From Xanthomonas melonis (lineage in GTDB: Bacteria > Pseudomonadota > Gammaproteobacteria > Xanthomonadales > Xanthomonadaceae): DNA of 64,000 nucleotides. Within the stretch, counting starts at the first letter, position 1, and every line of letters starts with the position of its first letter. Where the stretch lies: positions 112,328 through 176,327 of the forward strand of contig NZ_JAJGQH010000012.1 of the NCBI RefSeq assembly GCF_020783655.1, written 5' to 3'. The notes beneath the pieces are model-generated. The model was given only the letters and a program-made list of their open reading frames with translations, had not been told where the DNA came from and ran no database searches. The position numbers and the translations under genes were made by a program. Positions 28,545 to 36,884 of the stretch are shown here, piece after piece.

Positions 28545-28892
28545 TCAGCCTGCGGCTGCGGTGATCACGATCTCCACCTTCCATTCCGGCCGCGCCAGCT
28601 TGGCTTCGACCGTGGCGCGCGCCGGGGTGAAACCATGCGGCACCCATTCGTCCCAGGCGGCATTCATGCCGTCGAAATCGGCGATGTCGGCCAGGTAGAT
28701 CTCCGCGCGCAGGATCTTGGTCTTGTCGCTGGCTGCCAGGGCCAGGAGTTTGTCGATCTCGCCCAGGACCTGCCGGGTCTGACCGGTGATGTCCTGGCTG
28801 GTGTCTTCGGCAATCTGCCCGGCCAGGTAGCACACACCGCCATGGACGGTCATTTCCGACATACGCGGGCCGGCATCGAATCGCTGCAGCAT
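28545..28892 (-). CDS. RidA family protein (YjgF/YER057c/UK114)
   Basis: A 115-residue soluble protein of the RidA family, which hydrolyses reactive enamine/imine intermediates made by PLP enzymes. The conserved block ILRAEIYLADIADFDGMNAAW is followed by PARATVEAKLARPEWKVEI, including the catalytic-type arginine in PARATVEA. Start set at MLQRFDAGPRMSEMTV. It begins 11 bp after the DUF998 gene and is probably cotranscribed with it. Whether it has true deaminase activity cannot be decided. Confidence 0.88.
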   Translation of the reverse strand: MLQRFDAGPRMSEMTVHGGVCYLAGQIAEDTSQDITGQTRQVLGEIDKLLALAASDKTKILRAEIYLADIADFDGMNAAWDEWVPHGFTPARATVEAKLARPEWKVEIVITAAAG

Positions 28893-28903
28893 TTCGGCAT
28901 TTC

Positions 28904-29605
28904 CTACGGTTGATTGACCGGACCATTGTTGCGCGAATGCGTCGGGCCTGCAGCCTCCACGCGCGCCAGGCGCATCCCTACCCGCACCATCCAGATCACG
29001 ATCAGCACGATGGCCGTCTTCTGGCTGATGCCCGGCGGTGCCGCCGGCACGCTGACATGGAACAGCAGCGCTGCGAACGCCGCCCACCCCAAGCCGAACG
29101 TTGCTGCGAAGTGTTGTCGCCATGCGCGATCGGATCGGAAGTACCACGACTGCAGCAAGATCGCCGCGATCACGCACAGGAAGGTGGCATCGGCCGCCAG
29201 CACATGCACCATGGCCGCGGCGTTCGGCGCCAGCTCCGGCATCCAGCTGTCGCCGATCGCCACTGCGCACAGGCCCAGCGCCGAACTCCAGAACAGGCCG
29301 AGCACGGCACGGCTGCGGGCCGCCGGCACCAGCGCCGCGTACAGGCCCAGCGCCAGCCACGCCATGGCCACCGCGAGCAGGCAGTAGGCGGTGCGCAGCA
29401 GCAGGCCATAAGGGCCGTGCAGATACGCGCTCAGTTGCGCGTGGATCCAGCCCAGATCACTGCGGTACCACTGCAGCATCGACACCAACCCGACGAAGAC
29501 CATGCCGGCAGCGGCGGCGATCGCACCGGCCCGCCGGCTCCAGCGTGGCGCAGCGAGCTGGATGCACGGTACGACCGGCACCTGCGAATGGGGATTGCGT
29601 GTCAT
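28904..29605 (-). CDS. DUF998 membrane protein
   Basis: A 233-residue inner-membrane protein with six predicted helices, matching DUF998 (QWYRSDLGWIHAQLSAYLHG after the first helix). Function is unknown. The ATG at 29605 is chosen since the 20 extra upstream residues of the open frame are not hydrophobic or conserved. Upstream partner of the RidA gene. The 258 bp between it and mprF form a divergent promoter region. Confidence 0.78.
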   Translation of the reverse strand: MTRNPHSQVPVVPCIQLAAPRWSRRAGAIAAAAGMVFVGLVSMLQWYRSDLGWIHAQLSAYLHGPYGLLLRTAYCLLAVAMAWLALGLYAALVPAARSRAVLGLFWSSALGLCAVAIGDSWMPELAPNAAAMVHVLAADATFLCVIAAILLQSWYFRSDRAWRQHFAATFGLGWAAFAALLFHVSVPAAPPGISQKTAIVLIVIWMVRVGMRLARVEAAGPTHSRNNGPVNQP

Positions 29606-29863
29606 CGACCTGTCTGCCTTCCAACGGTGAGTGCCGCACGCGTCGACGATGCGGCACCTGTACACGCCTTTGCCCTATGATGCGCGCGGCCGTGATGTGC
29701 CGACGGGGTGTCGGCACAACCGATGCATGCGTTCACCTGGTTTCCGCACTCACCCAATCACCCTGCATGCATCGTCCATCCGCTCGCCCTCGCTGATCCC
29801 GGGCCGGCGCGGCACGTATCGTGCATCGGCCCCTCTTCCCTTTCAACAGCACCCGTTACCCTC

Positions 29864-32428
29864 ATGACGGATACCTCGATGCCTTCCGAAGCGCTCGCCA
29901 GTGGCTGGCGACGCGCGCTACCCGTGCTGATCAGCCTGGCGATCCTGGCAATGGCGCTGCACGCGCTGTCCGGACAGTTCACCGACCATGGATACCGGCA
30001 GATCCGCCAGGCGTTCCGGGCCCTGGGCGCGGGGCAGATCGCGCTCACGCTGCTGCTGGGACTGAGCAGCTACGTGTGCCTGGTGGGCTTCGACTGGGTG
30101 GGACTCAAGCGCACCGGCAAGCGGCTGCATCCGGCGCGCGTGGGCATCACCGCCTTCATGGCGCATGCGGTCGGCCAGACCCTGGGCTTTGCCGCGCTCA
30201 CCGGCGGCGCAGTCCGCCTGCGTGGCTACGGCAGCGTCGGGCTCACCCTGGCCGAGATCGGCCAGGTGGTGCTGATGAGCACGCTGGGCTTCGTCTTCGG
30301 CGCCTGGCTCCTGCTCGGCCTGGCATTGCTGCTGGAACCGGAAGCGGCCGCGCGCGCATTGCCGATCGCCGCCGGGGGCATTCGTGTGGCCGGCATCGCG
30401 CTGCTGGCCGGTTACCTGGTCATGCTGGCGTTGGTGGGCGGACAGGGCCGCGAATTCGGCATCGGCCGCCACCGTTTCTGGCTGCCCGACCGCCGCACCG
30501 TCTTGGGCGTGAGCGCACTCAGCGTGGTGGAGCTGGGCCTGGCCGCGGCGGCGTTCTACGTCCTGCTGCCGCCGGATCCGGGTACCGGCTACTTCGGCTT
30601 CATCGGCATCTGGCTGGTGGCGGTGGTCGCCGGGCTGGTCTCCACCGTGCCTGCGGGCCTGGGCGTGTTCGAGTGGAGCCTGCTCAAACTGTTGCCGCAT
30701 GTCACCCCCGCGGCGGTGCTGGCGGCGGCGCTGGCCTACCGGGTCACCTATTACATCGTGCCGCTGCTGATCTCCGTGGCCATGGCCGCGGCCTCCGGGC
30801 TCGGCGCGCCGGTGCGTGCCAGCGCCAGCACTGCGCTCACGGTGTGGAAGGCGCTGCGCCCTTGGCTGCCGCAGATCCTGGCGTTGGCGGTGTTCGCGGT
30901 CGGCGCGGCGCTGGTGATCGATGGCACCCTGCCCACGCCACGCGCACGTCAGGACGTGGCACCGCTGCCGCTGATCGAGACCTCCCACCTGCTGGTCAGC
31001 CTGGGCGGCATGATGCTGCTGCTGATCGGCCAGGGGCTGCAGCGTCGCAGCCATGCGGCCTGGGTACTGGCGCTGGGCGTGTGCGTGCTGCTGCCGCCGC
31101 TGTCGTTGCTGCGCGGCAGCCATATCTCGGTGTCGCTGTCGGCGGCGCTGGCGGCGGTGGCGCTGTGGGCCGCGCGCCGCGAGTTCTACCGCCAGGGTGC
31201 ACTGCTGGACGAAGCCTGGTCGTGGCGCTGGCTGAGCAATCTCGGCCTGGTGCTGGTGGCCACGTTCTGGCTGCTGTTCTTCGTCTACAGCCACGTCGAA
31301 TACAGCAACGACCTGTGGTGGGAATTCGCCACCTCCGCCAACGCGCCGCGGGCGCTGCGCGCGGCGTTGATCCTGTGCGTGGGCGTGATCATCTTCGGCA
31401 TGGCGCGCTTGCTGCGCGGCGGGCGGCGTCCGATGCCGGCCGCCGATGCGCAATTCCTGCAGACGCTGGCACCGATCCTGGAAACCAGCACCGACACCCA
31501 GGCCTGCCTGGCGCTGACCGGCGACAAGGCCTTCCTGCTCGACGCGCAGGGCAACGGTTTCGTGATGATGCAACGCTATGGCGGCTCGCTGATCTCGATG
31601 GGCGACCCGGTCGGCCCGCCGGAGGTGGCGCGCGCGCTGATCTGGCGGTTCCGCGAAGAGGCCGATCACATGGGCCTGCGTCCGGTTTTCTACCAGGTTG
31701 GCGAGAAATACTGGCAGACCTACCTCGACATGGGCCTGACCCTGGTCAAGCTCGGCGAAGAGGCGATCGTGCCGCTGGAAGGATTCACCTTGGAGGGCCG
31801 CGACCGCGCCGACCTGCGCCAGGCCTGGAACCGCGGCAAGCGCAGCGGGCTGAGCTTCCGCATGCTGCAGCCGGATCAGGTGGACGCGGTGCTGCCGCAT
31901 CTGGCCGAGGTATCGGAGCAATGGTTGGAGGAAAAGTCCGGCGAGGAGAAAGGCTTCTCGCTCGGCAGCTTCGATGCGGACTATCTGCGCCGCTTCCCGG
32001 TGGCGGTCGCCGAGGCCGAAGGCCGGATCGTGGCGTTCGCCAACGTGTGGTGGGCGCCGGCCGGCGGCGAGCTGTCGGTGGACCTGATGCGGCATAGCGC
32101 ACAGGCGCCCAAGGGCACCATGGACTTCCTGTTCATCGAGCTGTTCCTGTGGGGACAGGCCAATGGCTACAAGCGCTTTTCGCTCGGCATGGCGCCGCTG
32201 TCGGGGCTGGCCGAGCATCGCCTCGCCGGCCGCTGGAACCGCTTCGCCAGTCTGGTGGCGCGGCATGGCGAGCGCTTTTATGGCTTCAGCGGGCTGCGCC
32301 GCTTCAAGTCGAAATTCGCCCCGATCTGGCGCCCGCGTTATCTGGTTGCGCCCGGCGGCATGCACCTGCCGGCTGCGCTGCTGGACGTGACCCGCCTGAT
32401 CTCGGTGGATCCCGGGCGCCAGGACTAA
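29864..32428 (+). CDS. mprF: Bifunctional lysylphosphatidylglycerol synthase/flippase
   Basis: An 854-residue membrane protein. The first roughly 530 residues hold about 14 helices (flippase part; HAVGQTLGFAALTGGAVRLRG and FIGIWLVAVVAGLVSTVPAG are typical). The C-terminal cytoplasmic DUF2156 domain (KAFLLDAQGNGFVMMQRYGG and PKGTMDFLFIELFLWGQANG) transfers an aminoacyl group from tRNA to phosphatidylglycerol. It lowers the negative surface charge and protects against cationic peptides. Lysine or alanine specificity cannot be told. It faces acvB, whose product in Agrobacterium removes the same lipid. Start chosen at MTDTSMPSEALASGW, just before the first helix. Confidence 0.92.
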   Translation: MTDTSMPSEALASGWRRALPVLISLAILAMALHALSGQFTDHGYRQIRQAFRALGAGQIALTLLLGLSSYVCLVGFDWVGLKRTGKRLHPARVGITAFMAHAVGQTLGFAALTGGAVRLRGYGSVGLTLAEIGQVVLMSTLGFVFGAWLLLGLALLLEPEAAARALPIAAGGIRVAGIALLAGYLVMLALVGGQGREFGIGRHRFWLPDRRTVLGVSALSVVELGLAAAAFYVLLPPDPGTGYFGFIGIWLVAVVAGLVSTVPAGLGVFEWSLLKLLPHVTPAAVLAAALAYRVTYYIVPLLISVAMAAASGLGAPVRASASTALTVWKALRPWLPQILALAVFAVGAALVIDGTLPTPRARQDVAPLPLIETSHLLVSLGGMMLLLIGQGLQRRSHAAWVLALGVCVLLPPLSLLRGSHISVSLSAALAAVALWAARREFYRQGALLDEAWSWRWLSNLGLVLVATFWLLFFVYSHVEYSNDLWWEFATSANAPRALRAALILCVGVIIFGMARLLRGGRRPMPAADAQFLQTLAPILETSTDTQACLALTGDKAFLLDAQGNGFVMMQRYGGSLISMGDPVGPPEVARALIWRFREEADHMGLRPVFYQVGEKYWQTYLDMGLTLVKLGEEAIVPLEGFTLEGRDRADLRQAWNRGKRSGLSFRMLQPDQVDAVLPHLAEVSEQWLEEKSGEEKGFSLGSFDADYLRRFPVAVAEAEGRIVAFANVWWAPAGGELSVDLMRHSAQAPKGTMDFLFIELFLWGQANGYKRFSLGMAPLSGLAEHRLAGRWNRFASLVARHGERFYGFSGLRRFKSKFAPIWRPRYLVAPGGMHLPAALLDVTRLISVDPGRQD

Positions 32429-32438
32429 GAGCGGCGGG

Positions 32439-32460
32439 CGCGGCGCGTTTGCGCGCCGCG
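32439..32460. terminator. Bidirectional stem-loop between mprF and acvB
   Basis: A 9-bp perfect stem, CGCGGCGCG pairing with CGCGCCGCG, with loop TTTG, between two convergent genes. No T-run on either side. Confidence 0.6.
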
Positions 32461-32480
32461 TACCGGACGTGGTGCCGCCC

Positions 32481-33854
32481 TCAGGGCGGCGAGACCGCGT
32501 GCAACTGCTGCATGATCACCCGGGCCAGCGTGGCGTAGTCGCCCTTGAAGTGGTGATCGCCCGGCAGCGCCACGCGCTTGGCGGCATGCGCCGGCAGGCT
32601 CGGGCACAGTGCGTCGTCGTCGTCCTGGCCGTAGATGCAGACCGTGGTGCCAGCCGGCAGACGCTGCACTTCCGGCGCGATCGGCAAGCCTTCGTCATCC
32701 GAACCCAGCCAGTTGCTGACGTGGAACTCGTAGTCCGCCAGCTTGCCGACCGACAACAGCGCGGTCATGCGGATGTTCTGCTTGGTGGATGCGGGCAGCT
32801 TGTTGATCGCCGCCGGCAACACATCGGCGCCCTGCGAAAAGCCGATCAGCACCACGCGCCTGCGTTGCCAGCGTTGCGCGTAGACGCGCGCGATGCGGTC
32901 CAGGTCGTTGGCAAAGCCTTGCGGGGTGCGCTCGGTCCAGAAGTAACGCAGCGAGTCCAGGCCAACGACCGGAATGCCTTGCGCGGCCAGCGCGTCAGCC
33001 ACTTCCTCGTCCAGACCGGCCCACCCGCCGTCGCCGGAGACGAAGATCACGAACGTGTCGTCGTCGGCGTCGCCATCGGGCCTGGCCGGCGCTTCGACCA
33101 CCGGCAGGTCGGCCAGGCCACCGGGCGGCGGCGGCAAGACCACGCCCTTCTGCTCGCCCAGCGAGCGGGCCGCGGCGCGCAAGCCCGGCAGCAGGTCGCC
33201 ACCGGCGGTGCGGCTGAAGGTGCGCGCCTGCGGTACCTGCGCGAGAAACGCGGCCTCTGCAGCTGCCGGGCAGCGCTTGTCCTGGCTGCCGGCCAGCACC
33301 CAGGGAATCTGCAGCGGCGCCGGCACCAGCGCGTTGCTGCCTTGCCGCACACCGGGCTGACAGATCGCCTGATCGTTCACCGCTGCCGGGCACAAGCCAT
33401 CGGTGAGCACGCCTGCCAACACATGCGGCTTGGCCTGGGCACCGATGGCGTACGCCAGCGCGGCACCCTCCCCGTCGCCCACCAGCAACGGCAGGCGGTA
33501 GGTGGGAATGTGGTAGAAGGCCTGCACGTAGCGCGAGAAGTTCTCCACGTCGCCGACGGAGAACGTGCAGGTGCCGCCGGCCTTGCGCAGGACCGCGTAC
33601 AGGTGCGCGGTATCCACCATCGCCACCATCGCGCCATCGGCGCGCAAGGCCTCGGCCTGCGCTTGCCGCTTGCCTGCGTTGCCGGTGCCGGCCAGCCAGA
33701 TCACCACGCGCTGCGGTTCGCCCTTGGGCATCAGCACCGGCACCTGTTCGAAACGGCCGTGCGTCACCGGCTCGGAGGACTGGGCCGCCGCCGCTCCCGC
33801 CAACGCCAACATCGCCGCTCCGCAGAGCGCGCTCCACATTTCAGATCGTCGCAT
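32481..33854 (-). CDS. acvB: AcvB/VirJ-family periplasmic hydrolase
   Basis: A 457-residue exported protein with a signal peptide (WSALCGAAMLALAGAAAAQ) and two alpha/beta-hydrolase-like halves. The second half matches VirJ and holds the serine-nucleophile elbow GFSQGADVLP, the catalytic-type histidine in LPGDHHFKGDY and an acidic FVSGDGGWAGLDEEVA. In Agrobacterium tumefaciens AcvB was shown to hydrolyse lysylphosphatidylglycerol and lies in an operon with the lpiA synthase; here it faces mprF. It probably balances membrane aminoacyl-lipid levels. An internal ATG at 33839 is an alternative start. Confidence 0.87.
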   Translation of the reverse strand: MRRSEMWSALCGAAMLALAGAAAAQSSEPVTHGRFEQVPVLMPKGEPQRVVIWLAGTGNAGKRQAQAEALRADGAMVAMVDTAHLYAVLRKAGGTCTFSVGDVENFSRYVQAFYHIPTYRLPLLVGDGEGAALAYAIGAQAKPHVLAGVLTDGLCPAAVNDQAICQPGVRQGSNALVPAPLQIPWVLAGSQDKRCPAAAEAAFLAQVPQARTFSRTAGGDLLPGLRAAARSLGEQKGVVLPPPPGGLADLPVVEAPARPDGDADDDTFVIFVSGDGGWAGLDEEVADALAAQGIPVVGLDSLRYFWTERTPQGFANDLDRIARVYAQRWQRRRVVLIGFSQGADVLPAAINKLPASTKQNIRMTALLSVGKLADYEFHVSNWLGSDDEGLPIAPEVQRLPAGTTVCIYGQDDDDALCPSLPAHAAKRVALPGDHHFKGDYATLARVIMQQLHAVSPP

Positions 33855-33923
33855 GTCGCATCATCGGGAAAGGTGGTCCAAAGATAATCGTTCTGCCGGT
33901 CGCCGCGAAGCGCCGCGCCCGGC

Positions 33924-34106
33924 TCATTCCGCCCGCGTCTGCCGACGCGCTTCCCAGGCCGCCAACGCCTGCCGGTAGCGCAGCAGTTCTTCGGCGTACA
34001 GGTCGTGCACGCACAGCGGGCAGCCGCTGTCACAACATTCGTTGGGCGCGGGTGCCTGCGGTGGTTGCGGGCGCGGATCGGCGGCGGAAGCGGCGTTGTC
34101 GGGCAT
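33924..34106 (-). CDS. Small oxidoreductase-like domain protein
   Basis: A 60-residue protein with a proline-rich start and the motif NECCDSGCPLCVHDLYAEEL, the signature of the Oxidoredu-like domain (cysteines probably bind metal or form disulfides). Biochemical role unknown. Start at MPDNAASAADPRP; a longer open frame upstream overlaps the region before the HD gene's stop and is not conserved in character. Confidence 0.75.
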   Translation of the reverse strand: MPDNAASAADPRPQPPQAPAPNECCDSGCPLCVHDLYAEELLRYRQALAAWEARRQTRAE

Positions 34107-34182
34107 GTCGACAGTGTAGCGTGCGGGCCCACCAGGCCTGAGCGCATCTGCGGCCGACGGCCAGCGCTGCCCCCGACTGCCG

Positions 34183-34788
34183 TCAGCGACCGAGCCGCCG
34201 ACGCAGGTTGGCGCGTGCGGCAGCGTCGCAGCGCGCATGAAAGTAGCTGCTCAGGAAGATCCGCGGACGCTCCAGCAGCCCGGCCAGGAACCGCCGTCGG
34301 TGATGCCGGAACAGCACGCCCGGCACATGCCCGCGATACTCCTCGGCAATGGCGCCATCGTAGGCGTCGAAGACATCCGCCGGCGCCGCCAGGATCGCCA
34401 TGTCGCAGTCCAGGAACAGCGCTGCATCCTCGTCCACCTCCTGCGGCTGCAGTTGCCCGTGACGCGCGGTGAGCAGGATCAATGCCTGCACGCGTTGCAG
34501 ATCGACGCCGGCCTGCGGCCACCAGCGCGGAATGCACTCCAGTGCCCACAGCGCCGATTGCGCTTCGTTGTCGCTACGCCCGGCCCGGTAGATGGCGTCG
34601 TGGAACAGCACCGCCAGCCAGATTTCGACCGGTTGACGCCAGCCCGGTCCTGCAGCGACCTCGGCGTAATGCTGCAGCACCGCCCGCACATGGCCGAAGT
34701 GATGGTAGGCACGCGCGGGCGTCGCGTAGGCCTGCTCCAGCGCGGCCAGCGCGTCGACATGCAGTGGTAGTGGCGTGCTCGCATCCAT
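34183..34788 (-). CDS. HD-domain-like metal-dependent hydrolase
   Basis: A 201-residue protein resembling predicted HD-superfamily phosphohydrolases. It has YHHFGHVRAVL near residue 30, AVLFHDAIYR with the HD pair near 62, and DCDMAILAAP near 128, giving the expected histidine and aspartate metal ligands. The substrate is unknown. The ATG at 34788 is used; a GTG two codons upstream (34794) is also possible. It follows thpR on the same strand after 48 bp. Confidence 0.8.
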   Translation of the reverse strand: MDASTPLPLHVDALAALEQAYATPARAYHHFGHVRAVLQHYAEVAAGPGWRQPVEIWLAVLFHDAIYRAGRSDNEAQSALWALECIPRWWPQAGVDLQRVQALILLTARHGQLQPQEVDEDAALFLDCDMAILAAPADVFDAYDGAIAEEYRGHVPGVLFRHHRRRFLAGLLERPRIFLSSYFHARCDAAARANLRRRLGR

Positions 34789-34836
34789 GCGCACAGGCTA
34801 GCGCGTCCCCGCGCCGCTGCACATGGCTTCGGCCAA

Positions 34837-35439
34837 TCACCGCAGCTGCCAGCGCCCTTCGATCTGGTAACGCGATTGCCCCAGGAAGCTGCGCACCAGC
34901 GCAAACTCGCGCACGGTCCAGGCGAGGGCATCGCAGCGCCGCTGTGGCAGCGCCTGGCTGCAGTAGAGCAACGTCATGTGCGGCGTGTATTGGCCATCGC
35001 CGGCGATGCCGGCGTGTGCGAGCTGCCGCCCCAGCGCGCCCTGCAGCTCGTAGAGCCCGCGCACCCGTTCTTCGCCGCGCAGCACGCAGGGCAACTGCGA
35101 ACGCCGCCCACCGAACGTACCGACACGATCGAACTCCACGGCGAACGCCTCCATCGCCACGCGCCCGGCCGCCTGGCTGGCACGGCTCACCAGCGATGGC
35201 GGCAATCCGCCGGCGTAGTCGCCCAGATGATGCAAGGTCACATGCAAGCGCTCGCGGTTCAACGGCTTGCCATCGACCTGACCTGCCTGCAGTAGGCCCT
35301 GCGCGATGGACGTTGCCCGCTCGGCGGTCTCCACGTCTGCCATCACCGCGAAAAACAGGCGCTCGGTGGGTTTCTCCTCGCCCAGGCCCAGCGACAGCTG
35401 CGCATCGGCCGACGACAGGTACACGAATGGCTGCTTCAT
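34837..35439 (-). CDS. thpR: RNA 2',3'-cyclic phosphodiesterase (2'-5' RNA ligase family)
   Basis: A 200-residue member of the 2H phosphoesterase family. Both HxTx motifs are present, HVTLHHLG near residue 68 and HMTLLYC near residue 155; they position the scissile phosphate of a 2',3'-cyclic RNA end. The N-terminal 25 residues are an extension before RLFFAVMADVETAE. Start ATG at 35439; longer frames upstream run into an arginine-rich, non-conserved region. First gene of a likely three-gene minus-strand group with the HD and Oxidoredu-like genes. Confidence 0.87.
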   Translation of the reverse strand: MKQPFVYLSSADAQLSLGLGEEKPTERLFFAVMADVETAERATSIAQGLLQAGQVDGKPLNRERLHVTLHHLGDYAGGLPPSLVSRASQAAGRVAMEAFAVEFDRVGTFGGRRSQLPCVLRGEERVRGLYELQGALGRQLAHAGIAGDGQYTPHMTLLYCSQALPQRRCDALAWTVREFALVRSFLGQSRYQIEGRWQLR

Positions 35440-35641
35440 GAGGGCATTCCACATCCGCCGACACGGACGGGGGAGAACAGGGGCGGCGGATACTAGCAGA
35501 CGCGCTGCGCGACGAACATGTCGACCGGCACCACGTGACGTGGATAGACATCGCGCTGCGCCGAGGTTACGCACAGGCGTCGTTTCCGATGCAGCCGGTT
35601 CGATACCGGCAACCGGCGCTTGTTCGTGCAAAAATTTCGTT

Positions 35642-35678
35642 CGTGCAAAAAGAAACGGGCGACTGCCGCCGCCCGTTT
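35642..35678 (-). terminator. Intrinsic terminator of the DUF2383 gene
   Basis: On the minus strand a 9-bp stem, AAACGGGCG pairing with CGCCCGTTT, with an 8-base loop, is followed by CTTTTTG. It begins 65 bp after the stop codon of the gene at 35743. The rest of the 303-bp spacer (35440-35742) shows no gene; it includes a short direct repeat, TTCGTGCAAAAA at about 35623 and 35640. Confidence 0.8.
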
Positions 35679-35742
35679 CCCGCCTGTATCGATTTATCCT
35701 GGAGCTGCACCGCGACCGATGCGCTTCAGTGTTGCGGCAACA

Positions 35743-36198
35743 TCAGGCCGCATTCTTCATCGCATGCTTGCGGTTGCGCATGACGTCGTGGCATGCGCGC
35801 ACTTCGGGCAGCAGGCGCAGCGCGGCGTCGCGCGCGGCGGCTGGCGTGTCCTTGTCCGCAATGGTTTCGTCGAACGCCTTCAGCAGGCGATCCTCCGACT
35901 CTTCGAGCTCGGCCACATAACCGTATTTGGTGTCGCCCAGCGTCGCACGAACCTTGCCGTAGAACTGCTGCATGCTCCCGACCATGGTGCCGTGCTTCTC
36001 CGGGGTTCCGCCCACCGAGGCGACCACGCTGCTGAGATTGCTCACGATGTCGCTTTTGACGCCGGCGATGCGGCGAAACAGCGTTGCCAGCTCCGCATCG
36101 CCCACCTTGGATGCCGCTTCCTCGTAGAAATCCTTGCCATCGCGGGAGATGGCGATCAAGTCGTTGAGGCTGTGCTCGGTCTTGCTCTGGATGCTCAT
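35743..36198 (-). CDS. DUF2383/PA2169-type four-helix-bundle protein
   Basis: A 151-residue all-helical protein of the ferritin-like DUF2383 group: SLNDLIAISRDGKDFYEEAA at the start and YVAELEESEDRLLKAFDE later. These proteins occur in stress and stationary-phase settings; the function is unknown. The start is fixed by AAGGAGCAAC directly upstream, a very strong ribosome binding site, and an intrinsic terminator follows, so this is a well-expressed monocistronic gene. Confidence 0.85.
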   Translation of the reverse strand: MSIQSKTEHSLNDLIAISRDGKDFYEEAASKVGDAELATLFRRIAGVKSDIVSNLSSVVASVGGTPEKHGTMVGSMQQFYGKVRATLGDTKYGYVAELEESEDRLLKAFDETIADKDTPAAARDAALRLLPEVRACHDVMRNRKHAMKNAA

Positions 36199-36401
36199 GT
36201 GTTGCTCCTTGTTGAGGGCCTGCGCTGTCGCAGCGCAGACGTTCTGGGAGAAAGACAACCGCCGGTGCGGCTGCAGTAGCTTGGCGTCGTGTACGGGCTC
36301 ATGCTGGCGCTGCGCTCATAATCGGCATGTGAGCATCGGGCGCGTTGCCCTCACGCGGCCATGCAGCCGATGAATCGGGATTCATCGATGCCAAGCGCCG
36401 A

Positions 36402-36572
36402 TCAAGAGCCTTTTGGCTGCCGGCTGGCCCACATGTTGTCGATCAGGTTCGGATAGGGACGGCCCGCCGCTTCGGCGCGCTGTCGCGCGGCGGCCTTTTG
36501 CGCCTCGCTCAGCGGCGAGCTTTTGCGCTTGGGAGCCGGGCGTTTCCAGGGGGGTGGCGTGAAGTCGCTCAT
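36402..36572 (-). CDS. Small conserved basic protein
   Basis: A 56-residue protein, lysine- and arginine-rich in the first half (PAPKRKSSPLSEAQKAAARQ) and ending with GRPYPNLIDNMWASRQPKGS. The PYPNLIDNMW block is something I associate with short conserved proteins in this group, but no function is known. No clear Shine-Dalgarno sequence precedes the ATG at 36572, and the frame is open further upstream, so the start is uncertain. Confidence 0.55.
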   Translation of the reverse strand: MSDFTPPPWKRPAPKRKSSPLSEAQKAAARQRAEAAGRPYPNLIDNMWASRQPKGS

Positions 36573-36884
36573 TGCGCTGTTCGGCCCGCTTGCGAAGAGG
36601 CCAGCAGTGTCCACGTCGAGGGGTGAGCCTGTCGTGGACGCAGCGCCTGGAGGAGACAATCCACTGCCCCGACTCCGGGCAGTGATCGGCCCGGGGCGCA
36701 TCGCTTGCAGCAGAACAGACACCGCATCGGGTTCGGTGCAGCGTACGAATGCGCCGCCCATCGATCATCGTCCCACTAGCCGTGCTCACCGGATCATTGC
36801 GACGATCGCACCGCAATCGCCACATCGGCAAGATTGCGCTCAGCGCGTCGCCTGCGCATTGGCAGCGCTATCGCGCAGGGTCAC
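36573..36884. other. Intergenic region, no gene seen
   Basis: A 312-bp stretch between the MFS exporter and the small basic protein gene, both on the minus strand. Frames here are extensions of the neighbours or arginine-rich translations. Nothing further can be supported. Confidence 0.4.

Noticed and set aside
29918..32365. An 815-codon minus-strand frame opposite mprF
   Set aside because: Glutamine/histidine/arginine-rich translation typical of antisense frames to membrane-protein genes.
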